Of a stretch of 17,155 nt of DNA, positions 1-6,141 are shown one piece after another. The stretch lies in assembly GCA_002299785.1 (NCBI GenBank), contig DBNL01000163.1, positions 1 to 17,155 of the forward strand. The letters are read 5' to 3'. Numbering within the stretch: the first letter of the stretch is position 1; every line of letters begins with the position of its first letter. The notes beneath the pieces were generated by a model, which was not told the origin of the DNA, made no database searches, and was given only the letters and a program-made list of their open reading frames with translations. The DNA is from Verrucomicrobia bacterium UBA673 (GTDB taxonomy: Bacteria > Verrucomicrobiota > Verrucomicrobiia > Limisphaerales > UBA1096). The position numbers and the translations under genes were made by a program.

Positions 1-147
1 GAGATCCAATTCAAACCCGCACCCCATGCGATGAGCCCCGCCGAGTTGACCTTGCTCATCATCGTCATGACGCTGCTTAGCGCCATCCCCATCGGCATCG
101 CCTCTACCATGATCATATCTTCCCGACGAAATAAAAAACAAGAGTAA
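1..147 (+). CDS. C-terminal fragment of a membrane-anchored protein (5' truncated)
   Basis: An open frame enters from the left edge in frame 1 and ends at TAA 145-147, giving 48 residues. It contains one clear hydrophobic segment (LTLLIIVMTLLSAIPIGIA, about residues 17-35) followed by a short basic, polar tail (SSRRNKKQE). This is the pattern of a single C-terminal transmembrane anchor with a positively charged, probably cytoplasmic end. The family cannot be recognised from this fragment. The following gene starts 60 bases downstream on the same strand, so the two could be co-transcribed. Seen directly: open frame and hydrophobicity. Inferred: membrane anchoring. The frame is short and has no start in the window, so confidence is moderate. 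Confidence 0.6.
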   Translation, partial: EIQFKPAPHAMSPAELTLLIIVMTLLSAIPIGIASTMIISSRRNKKQE

Positions 148-207
148 GGCCCAACTTTAACCAACCCTGTTCGTCCGGTTGCCCTGACAATACTGCACGA
201 ACTCTGT

Positions 208-1416
208 ATGACCCGCTTGTCCACCCTGCAAAACGACGCTACTATCTCCGACGTGAAGCCTCGTCCCTTCTCCCGCCGCCGCATGCTGCGCCAATCAGCC
301 GCGCTTGGCCTCGGTGCCGTATTCGCCCCGCACATTCGTTCTGAAACAACCGGGCTCTTGGCCAAGGTGCACGAGATCCAGGTCGTCAGCCTGCGCCCGA
401 ATCACTACCACGGCTGGCCGACGCTGGCTCGGCGTCGCAACGGCCAGTTGCTGCTCGTCTGTTCTGGCGGACGCGAGATGCACGTCTGCCCCTTTGGCCA
501 GGTGGAACTGATGCGCTCGGACGACGACGGCAAAACGTGGACATTCCCTCGCGTGCTGCTCGACCTCGCGATCGACGACCGCGACGCCGGCATTCTCGAG
601 ACGGCCAGAGGCTCATTGCTTGCCACCTCATTTTCGTCACTGGCCTACGAGCATTATTTTCGTAACAGCGAAATCAACAACTGGGACGCCGCGCGTCAGA
701 CCCGCTGGCGCGGAGCCCATCACCGTATCAGCGAAGCCGAGCGCAAGGCTCAACTCGGCACGTGGATGCTGCGATCGACCGACGGCGGAGTCACATGGTC
801 CACGCCGTACGACTCAATCGTCAACAGCCCCCACGGACCAATCCAACTCGCCGATGGCCGACAACTCTACGCAGGGAAGGATTTGTGGAAGAGCGGCAAA
901 TGGATCGGCGTCTGCGAATCCACCGACGACGGTCGATCATGGAAAAAACTGGCGCAGATTCCCACCCGGCCAAACGATGATCCTGGAGAGTACCACGAGT
1001 TGCACGCCGTCGAGGCAGCCAATGGTAGCCTTGTCGTGCACATCCGCAATCACAACTCGCCCAACAGCCGGGAGACTCTACAAAGCGAGTCCAATGACGG
1101 CGGCAAAACATGGAGCGTGCCGCACTCGATCGGCGTCTGGGGATTACCGTCGCACCTCCTCCGACTACGGGACGACCGATTGCTGATGACTTATGGTTAT
1201 CGCAGCAATCCGTTCGGCAACCAGGCTCGCATCAGCACCGACCATGGGAAATCCTGGAGCAAGCCAATCACCATTTCCAGGGATGGCGCGAACGGCGATC
1301 TCGGCTATCCCTCCACCGTCGAGTTACAGGACGGCATCCTTCTAACCGCTTGGTACGAGCAAATGACCAGCCGCCCACGCGCCATCCTGCGATTGGCCAA
1401 GTGGAGCCTGCTTTAG
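208..1416 (+). CDS. Tat-exported BNR/Asp-box repeat protein (sialidase-like fold)
   Basis: The protein has 402 residues. The N-terminus carries a twin-arginine signal: SRRRMLRQ at residues 22-29, then a small hydrophobic stretch (AALGLGAVFA, 31-40). Export in a folded state to the periplasm or beyond is therefore expected. Five Asp boxes of the form S-x-D-x-G-x-x-W are visible: SDDDGKTW (104-111), STDGGVTW (190-197), STDDGRSW (238-245), SNDGGKTW (295-302) and STDHGKSW (343-350). These mark a six-bladed beta-propeller of the BNR/sialidase superfamily (exo-alpha-sialidase-like, BNR_2 type). I do not see the FRIP motif of classical GH33 sialidases, so true sialidase activity is unproven. Another glycosidase or a glycan-binding role is equally possible. 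The start at 208 keeps the whole Tat n-region, and no Shine-Dalgarno sequence precedes it. It converges on the CotH-family gene with a 29-base gap. Confidence 0.85.
   Translation: MTRLSTLQNDATISDVKPRPFSRRRMLRQSAALGLGAVFAPHIRSETTGLLAKVHEIQVVSLRPNHYHGWPTLARRRNGQLLLVCSGGREMHVCPFGQVELMRSDDDGKTWTFPRVLLDLAIDDRDAGILETARGSLLATSFSSLAYEHYFRNSEINNWDAARQTRWRGAHHRISEAERKAQLGTWMLRSTDGGVTWSTPYDSIVNSPHGPIQLADGRQLYAGKDLWKSGKWIGVCESTDDGRSWKKLAQIPTRPNDDPGEYHELHAVEAANGSLVVHIRNHNSPNSRETLQSESNDGGKTWSVPHSIGVWGLPSHLLRLRDDRLLMTYGYRSNPFGNQARISTDHGKSWSKPITISRDGANGDLGYPSTVELQDGILLTAWYEQMTSRPRAILRLAKWSLL
357..366. repeat. Iterated palindrome CTTGGCCAAG
   Basis: Exact 10-base palindrome inside the BNR-protein gene, just after the Tat signal, read as L-A-K (residues 51-53). 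Confidence 0.8.
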
Positions 1417-1445
1417 ACTCGAGAACACCACTCGCTTCGGCCGCG

Positions 1446-2795
1446 TCAGCGCCGACGCGAACCGGGCGTATAGCCCTCCCGCTCGCCTGCCAACTGTGCA
1501 GCGATCGACTCATGCCGCTTGGCCACGAAATCCCTGAGCAGCGGCTTGCGCACCACTCGAAATCCGCCACGCCTTTCGGGCGATGCGGCGGCTTTGGGGG
1601 TTTCAAAATTATTAACAAACTCGCGATAGTCACTGTATTCATCCTCCCTGACCGTTGACTCCACCGCCTTCCGCAACTCAGCCATGTCACGCCCGATCGC
1701 TTCCTTAGAGAAATGCGTGACCACCAGTTTTTTTAATTCCCCCACGTACGATTCGCGAAACGACTCCAATTTCATCAACCGCTCGAGCAATCGCTGCCCT
1801 TTCGCGAATGGCTTCTTCACGCTGAGATCAAACTGCTGCTCCGGGCTGCCCGCCGAGCGGTGGCTGGCAAAGGTGCTGTTCACGTCCCACGGCAAAAACG
1901 CAAACTTGCCGACAGCTTTTGGCAGGTAGAGATAGTAGTTGTGGCCGCGTAACAGGAAGCTGTCGAGGTGCGACAACACCGTGTGTGTCGCAGTAAAGCG
2001 GGCAAACTGCCCGAGGCCAATAAAGTCGCCGATCTGTTCAGAGAACGCCGCATCATCCGCTTGGCTGATCAGTCGAGTGAAGGCTATCAACCGCTTGGCC
2101 TGGCGCGGCTTCACGTTGGACTTGGGCACGTACACTCTCTCGTATTCCGCGAACGCCTCGCCAAGATACGGCATCGCCAGACTGCGCTCCGGCTTGAGTA
2201 ACAGGCCCTCGCCTGTGCCGAACCGTTCCTTGAGGAACGGCCCGTTTACTTGCTCCACCACAGCGTAAAGGCCAAGTAGCTTCTTGTCGTACTGCCCCGG
2301 CACGGTCAACGTCACCCTCGCGAACGCCGTGCGCGATCCCGGTAATTCCAACTTGCGCCAAAGCCGATACGCCAGCACCTCACGAATCTGCGACGGGTCG
2401 AGGACATTGTTGTTCAGATTCAGCTTGGTCAGCCCAACGAATTTCTGGCCCTTCACAAAACGGTTGAAGTCGATCTTGAACGACTTTTTCAGGATACCAC
2501 GCGCTGTTGAGAAACTGGAGTTACCCTTGTACCGCAGGCCGACATTTTCCAATGCCTTGCCGGCCACTTTTACATTCGCCCGCACATATTCAAAATCGGC
2601 ACCGAAGCCTTTGCTATTCCTCGGCTCAAGCGCGGCGTAATTCTCAGGCGACACCGTAAGCACCACGTCCCAAACCTTTGTATCCTGAAAAAATGCAGCA
2701 GCCGTTTTCGGCGAAACAGCCTCAACCTCAATACCGCCAGAAACGCAGCCCCAAAGACAAACAATACGCGCCAGGATTTTGAAATGAATTTTCAT
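1446..2795 (-). CDS. CotH kinase family secreted protein
   Basis: The protein has 449 residues and a typical Sec signal peptide (hydrophobic core around residues 6-20, probable cleavage after VEA at 24-26). Motifs characteristic of the CotH family occur in order: GLRYKGNSSF (86-95), KSFKIDFN (104-111), the Asn-rich KLNLNNN (124-130), LLGLYAVVEQVN (173-184), HNYYLYLP (285-292) and LPWDVN (301-306). CotH of Bacillus is a spore-coat protein kinase with an atypical kinase fold. Secreted CotH-like proteins are common in environmental bacteria, where substrates are mostly unknown. Here WDVN takes the place of the metal-binding WDxD/WDxN motif. The gene is divergent from ggt (138-base spacer) and convergent with the BNR protein. 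A Cys at 17 is preceded by Leu-Trp-Gly, a poor lipobox, so I favour a soluble secreted form. Confidence 0.85.
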   Translation of the reverse strand: MKIHFKILARIVCLWGCVSGGIEVEAVSPKTAAAFFQDTKVWDVVLTVSPENYAALEPRNSKGFGADFEYVRANVKVAGKALENVGLRYKGNSSFSTARGILKKSFKIDFNRFVKGQKFVGLTKLNLNNNVLDPSQIREVLAYRLWRKLELPGSRTAFARVTLTVPGQYDKKLLGLYAVVEQVNGPFLKERFGTGEGLLLKPERSLAMPYLGEAFAEYERVYVPKSNVKPRQAKRLIAFTRLISQADDAAFSEQIGDFIGLGQFARFTATHTVLSHLDSFLLRGHNYYLYLPKAVGKFAFLPWDVNSTFASHRSAGSPEQQFDLSVKKPFAKGQRLLERLMKLESFRESYVGELKKLVVTHFSKEAIGRDMAELRKAVESTVREDEYSDYREFVNNFETPKAAASPERRGGFRVVRKPLLRDFVAKRHESIAAQLAGEREGYTPGSRRR

Positions 2796-2933
2796 CTTGA
2801 AATGCGACGATAGCGTACCCTCACCTCAGGGCGAGTCAACTTATCTCATCCCTCCGGTGAAATCCGTGCCCCAATTTGTATAGACTAGAACCGACTTGCA
2901 ACATTCGCTGCCATAAAACATCCTCCACCGGAC

Positions 2934-4604
2934 ATGTTAAATCGTGTTTTCATCCTGCTTCTACTCGGGCTCCCGCTTGGCCAAGCTACGGAGCGAACCG
3001 GTGCGGCGGTAACCGTGCATCCCCTCGCCACCAAAGCGGCGATGAATGCGTTCGAGCGAGGCGGTAACGCCGTCGATGCCGTCGTCGCGGCCGCGCTAAC
3101 TTTGGGCGTGGTGGACGGCTTCAACTCCGGTATCGGCGGCGGGTGTTTCATGCTAATCCACAAGCCGAACGGCAGATTCGTGGCGATCGACGGCCGCGAA
3201 ACCGCCCCTGCCGCAGCGAGCCGCGACATCTATTTGCGCGACGGCAAAGCCAACCCTGAGCTTAGCCGCACCGGCGCGTTAGCCATCGGCGTGCCCGGCG
3301 CTTTGGCGGCGTACGACCTCGCAATCAGGCAACACGGCAACCTCTCCCTCGCCGAACACCTTAGCCAAGCAGCTACGATCGCCGAGCAAGGGTTCGCTCT
3401 CGACCGCTCATACCTGGACCGGCTAGGCCAAGTGGTTGAAAAACTTAGAAGATTTCCCGGCTGCGCACGCATATTTCTCGATGTTGATGGCAATGCATGG
3501 CCAAGCGGCCATCGGCTAAAGCAACCGGACTTGGCCAAATCGTACCGCAGCATCGCCCTTCACTCCGTCGATTGGTTTTATCGCGGCCCATTCGCGTTGA
3601 AGACCGAGCAGTGGATGAGCGCGAACGGCGGCCTCATCACCCGCAAAGACTTGCTCGGTTACAAAGCCAAGCGGCGCGAACCTGTGCGAACGACTTATCG
3701 CGGACACGAGATCGTCGGCTTCCCTCCTCCCAGTTCCGGCGGCGTGCACATTGCACAAATCTTGAACATCCTCGAGGCATTCGATGTGCGCTCGATGGCG
3801 CCCGGCTCAGCCGAGTTTGTCCATCTCGTCACCGAGGCGATGCGACTGGCGTTCGCCGACCGCGCTCATTGGCTCGGCGACGCCGACTTTGCTCCGGTTC
3901 CCAAGGGATTGGCTTCCAAAAAATACGCGCGCCGACTCGCCAAAAGAATTGACCCCTCAAAAGCGGCCAAGATCGATGCCCACTCGACGCCGCAGGACGC
4001 CGTCACGAACTTGTTCGGTAAACACACAACCCACTTCTCCGCCACCGACACTGATGGTTGGTGGGTGGCCTGCACGGCGACAGTCAACACCACCTTCGGC
4101 TCCGGCGTGGTCATCCCCGGCACCGGCGTCGTGATGAACAACGAAATGGACGACTTCTCCGCCCAGCCCGGCGTGCCCAACGCGTTTGGACTGATCGGCG
4201 CAGAGGCCAATACGGTCGCCCCCGGCAAGCGCCCGCTCTCGAGCATGAGCCCGACGATCGTGCTGAAGGACGCCAAACCGATCTTCACCGTCGGCGCAGC
4301 CGGCGGCCCTACCATCATCACGCAGGTTTTGCTGGCAGTCATCCAAGTGGTTGACTACGGCAAGTCGCCCACCGAGGCCCTTGTTCAGACGCGGTTTCAT
4401 CACCAATGGAAACCGGACCGGCTACTCGTAGAGAAGACGCTTGGCCAAGCGAACATCGAAGCGCTCCGCGCCAAAGGCCATACGGTGAAAGTCGTCAATA
4501 CCCTTGGTGCCGCCCAAGCAATCGGCCTTGGCCAAGCCGGCAAACCGTTCACCGGCTCACCCGACCCCCGAGGCCGGGGAGTATTCGAAGTAAGCGGCAA
4601 GTAA
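2934..4604 (+). CDS. ggt: Gamma-glutamyltransferase (glutathione hydrolase) precursor
   Basis: This is an N-terminal-nucleophile hydrolase precursor of 556 residues, close to the usual bacterial length (about 580). It hydrolyses or transfers the gamma-glutamyl group of glutathione and related compounds, normally in the periplasm. A short signal peptide is present (hydrophobic residues 5-14). Autocleavage should occur before Thr365 in KHTTHFS, giving the large and small subunits; Thr365 is the nucleophile. Other expected active-site residues are visible: Arg88 in DGRETAP, Asn385, Asp407 in NNEMDDFS, the Ser436-Ser437 pair in PLSSMSP and Gly457-Gly458 in AAGGP. All key residues are therefore intact. 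The ATG at 2934 is chosen because it opens the signal peptide. Two copies of the iterated palindrome near the 3' end are read as LGQ. The stop lies seven bases from the encoded CCA end of an antisense tRNA gene, with no visible terminator between them. Confidence 0.95.
   Translation: MLNRVFILLLLGLPLGQATERTGAAVTVHPLATKAAMNAFERGGNAVDAVVAAALTLGVVDGFNSGIGGGCFMLIHKPNGRFVAIDGRETAPAAASRDIYLRDGKANPELSRTGALAIGVPGALAAYDLAIRQHGNLSLAEHLSQAATIAEQGFALDRSYLDRLGQVVEKLRRFPGCARIFLDVDGNAWPSGHRLKQPDLAKSYRSIALHSVDWFYRGPFALKTEQWMSANGGLITRKDLLGYKAKRREPVRTTYRGHEIVGFPPPSSGGVHIAQILNILEAFDVRSMAPGSAEFVHLVTEAMRLAFADRAHWLGDADFAPVPKGLASKKYARRLAKRIDPSKAAKIDAHSTPQDAVTNLFGKHTTHFSATDTDGWWVACTATVNTTFGSGVVIPGTGVVMNNEMDDFSAQPGVPNAFGLIGAEANTVAPGKRPLSSMSPTIVLKDAKPIFTVGAAGGPTIITQVLLAVIQVVDYGKSPTEALVQTRFHHQWKPDRLLVEKTLGQANIEALRAKGHTVKVVNTLGAAQAIGLGQAGKPFTGSPDPRGRGVFEVSGK
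2975..2986. repeat. Iterated palindrome, 12-base form GCTTGGCCAAGC
   Basis: Lies in the signal-peptide coding part of ggt, read as L-G-Q-A (residues 15-18). Confidence 0.8.
4438..4451. repeat. Iterated palindrome, 14-base form CGCTTGGCCAAGCG
   Basis: Within the 3' part of ggt, read as L-G-Q-A in KTLGQAN. Confidence 0.85.
4527..4536. repeat. Iterated palindrome CTTGGCCAAG
   Basis: Second copy in the last 170 bases of ggt, 87 bases after the previous one, read as L-G-Q in GLGQAGK. Confidence 0.8.
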
Positions 4605-4611
4605 AAGGAAG

Positions 4612-4696
4612 TGGTGGTAGGAACAGGATTCGAACCTGTGAAGGCTAAGCCAGCGGATTTACAGTCCGCCCCGTTTGACCGCTTCGGTATCCTACC
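4612..4696 (-). tRNA. tRNA-Tyr (anticodon GTA), CCA encoded
   Basis: Read on the minus strand, this folds as a class II tRNA. The acceptor stem is GGTAGGA with TCCTACC. The D arm has a CCG/CGG stem. The anticodon stem GCGGA/TCCGC encloses the loop CTGTAAA with anticodon GTA. A long variable arm (GGC-TTA-GCC) follows, then the T arm ACAGG-TTCGAAT-CCTGT. The long variable arm and GTA anticodon identify tyrosine. The discriminator A is followed directly by CCA (plus-strand TGG at 4612-4614), so the 3' end is genome-encoded. The mature body without CCA is 4615-4696. A good promoter lies just upstream (4715-4743). Confidence 0.97.
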
Positions 4697-4714
4697 CCAC
4701 GAAAAGGGCGGCGG

Positions 4715-4743
4715 ATTACGCCAAATTGTGACGCGCTTGTCAA
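4715..4743 (-). promoter_or_regulatory. Probable sigma-70 promoter of tRNA-Tyr
   Basis: On the minus strand a perfect -35 box TTGACA (4743-4738) is separated by 17 bases from CGTAAT (4720-4715), which matches four of six positions of TATAAT. The predicted start is near 4708, about 12 bases before the tRNA 5' end, as expected for a stable RNA gene. The -10 box is imperfect. Confidence 0.55.
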
Positions 4744-4765
4744 ACACCGTTTGTGTTTCTATCGT
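4737..4765 (+). promoter_or_regulatory. Possible promoter of ffh, overlapping the tRNA-Tyr -35 box
   Basis: On the plus strand TTGTCA (4737-4742) is followed after 17 bases by TATCGT (4760-4765). Transcription would start around 4772, leaving ffh (ATG at 4774) almost leaderless. The -35 hexamers of this promoter and the divergent tRNA promoter occupy nearly the same bases. The -10 is weak, so this is tentative. Confidence 0.3.
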
Positions 4766-4773
4766 CCGCGTCC

Positions 4774-6141
4774 ATGTTTGAAGCGCTCAGTGATAAACTC
4801 CAGAAGACCTTCCGCAACCTCCGGGGACTAGGCAAAATCAGCGAAAGCAACGTCTCCGAAGCGCTGCGCGAGGTGCGAATGGCCCTGCTGGATGCAGATG
4901 TTAATTTCAAGGTCGCCAAGCAGTTCATCACCCGCGTGAAGGAGAAATCGCTCGGCGAGGAAGTCCTCACCAGCATCCAGCCCGGACAGCAGATCATCAA
5001 AATCATCAACGATGAGATGGTAGCGCTGCTCGGCGCAGAGCACAGCAAACTCGACCTGCCGCGCGGCTTCGCACAGCCGCTAAGCCTGATGATGTGCGGC
5101 CTGCATGGCTCCGGAAAAACCACCTCCAGCGGCAAACTAGCCCGACTGCTCGCCGCCGAGGATCGCAAAACGCTACTCGTCGGCGCGGATGTTTACCGGC
5201 CTGCCGCGATGGACCAGATCGAGACCCTGGCCAAGCAGCTTGATCTGCCGTGTTTCCTCATGCGCGGCGAAAAGGACGTGCTCAAGATCGCCGATGGGGC
5301 GATGGCCAAGGCCAAAGCGGACGGCATTGACGTGGTTATTTTCGACACCGCAGGCCGGCTGCAGGTCGACGAGCCGCTGGTGCAGGAACTCGTCCAACTT
5401 CGCGACCGGATTCAGCCGCGCGAGATCCTGCTCGTTCTCGACTCCGCCACCGGGCAGGAGGCGGTCAGTGTAGCCACGCATTTTGACGAAGCACTGGGCA
5501 TCACCGGCGCGATCCTGACCAAGCTAGATGGCGACGCACGTGGCGGAGCGGCGCTCAGTTTCCGCGAAGTCACCGGTAAGCCGATCAAGTTCACTGGCAC
5601 CGGGGAAAAGCTTGAGGACTTCTCGCCGTTCCATCCCGACCGAATGGCATCACGCATCCTCGGCATGGGCGATGTCGTCAGCCTCGTCGAGAAAGCCGCC
5701 GAGGCAATCGACGAGGAGACCGCTCTCAAACTCGAAGAGCGGATGAAAAAGGGTCACTTCACCCTCGAGGATTTTCTCGATCAACTTCGGCAGATCAAAA
5801 AACTGGGCTCGCTGGAAAGCATCGTCGAGATGCTGCCTGGAGGCGAGAGTGCCATAAAAGGCTCCGACCTCGGCAAGGGCGAAAAGGAATTCCGCCAAAT
5901 GGAGGCGATGATCTGCAGCATGACCCCTCAGGAACGCCGCACGCCGGTGATCCTGAACGCGCGCCGCCGTCGCCGCATCGCTGCCGGCAGCGGCACGACC
6001 GTCGCCGCACTCAACAGTCTGCTCAAGCGCTTCGGCGAGATGCAGAAAATGATGAAGAAAATGGGCAAGTTCCAGAAAATGATGGCCAAGATGGGCGGCG
6101 CGGGGGCCATGCCGGGGATGGGCAAACTGCTCGGCCGCTGA
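4774..6141 (+). CDS. ffh: Signal recognition particle protein Ffh
   Basis: This is the SRP54-family GTPase that binds signal sequences of nascent membrane and secreted proteins together with 4.5S/SRP RNA, and delivers ribosomes to the receptor FtsY. It has 455 residues, the normal bacterial size. The order is an N-domain helical bundle (1-100), then the G domain with P-loop GLHGSGKTT (109-117), DVYRPAA (139-145), DTAGR (191-195) and TKLDGDARGG (249-258). The M domain has the RNA-binding stretch RRRRRIAAGSGTTV and a Met/Lys-rich tail (MMKKMGKFQKMM) that forms the signal-peptide groove. I chose ATG 4774 because MFEALSDKLQ is the usual Ffh N-terminus. An in-frame GTG at 4753 would add only seven unconserved residues. 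The TGA stop directly abuts the comEC stop on the other strand. No SRP RNA is visible in the window. Confidence 0.97.
   Translation: MFEALSDKLQKTFRNLRGLGKISESNVSEALREVRMALLDADVNFKVAKQFITRVKEKSLGEEVLTSIQPGQQIIKIINDEMVALLGAEHSKLDLPRGFAQPLSLMMCGLHGSGKTTSSGKLARLLAAEDRKTLLVGADVYRPAAMDQIETLAKQLDLPCFLMRGEKDVLKIADGAMAKAKADGIDVVIFDTAGRLQVDEPLVQELVQLRDRIQPREILLVLDSATGQEAVSVATHFDEALGITGAILTKLDGDARGGAALSFREVTGKPIKFTGTGEKLEDFSPFHPDRMASRILGMGDVVSLVEKAAEAIDEETALKLEERMKKGHFTLEDFLDQLRQIKKLGSLESIVEMLPGGESAIKGSDLGKGEKEFRQMEAMICSMTPQERRTPVILNARRRRRIAAGSGTTVAALNSLLKRFGEMQKMMKKMGKFQKMMAKMGGAGAMPGMGKLLGR

Noticed and set aside
1442..1459. Hairpin CGCGTC-AGCGCC-GACGCG as a bidirectional terminator between the BNR and CotH genes
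   Set aside because: The six-pair stem is perfect, but no T-run follows on either strand and it overlaps the CotH-gene stop, so an intrinsic terminator is not supported.
2741..2760. Lipoprotein signal in the CotH-family protein
   Set aside because: The Cys at residue 17 is preceded by Leu-Trp-Gly, and Trp at that position does not fit a normal lipobox. A signal peptidase I site at VEA is more likely.
4567..4580. GC-rich hairpin CCCCG-AGGC-CGGGG near the ggt 3' end as terminator for the tRNA
   Set aside because: No T-tract follows on either strand and the stem is only five pairs.
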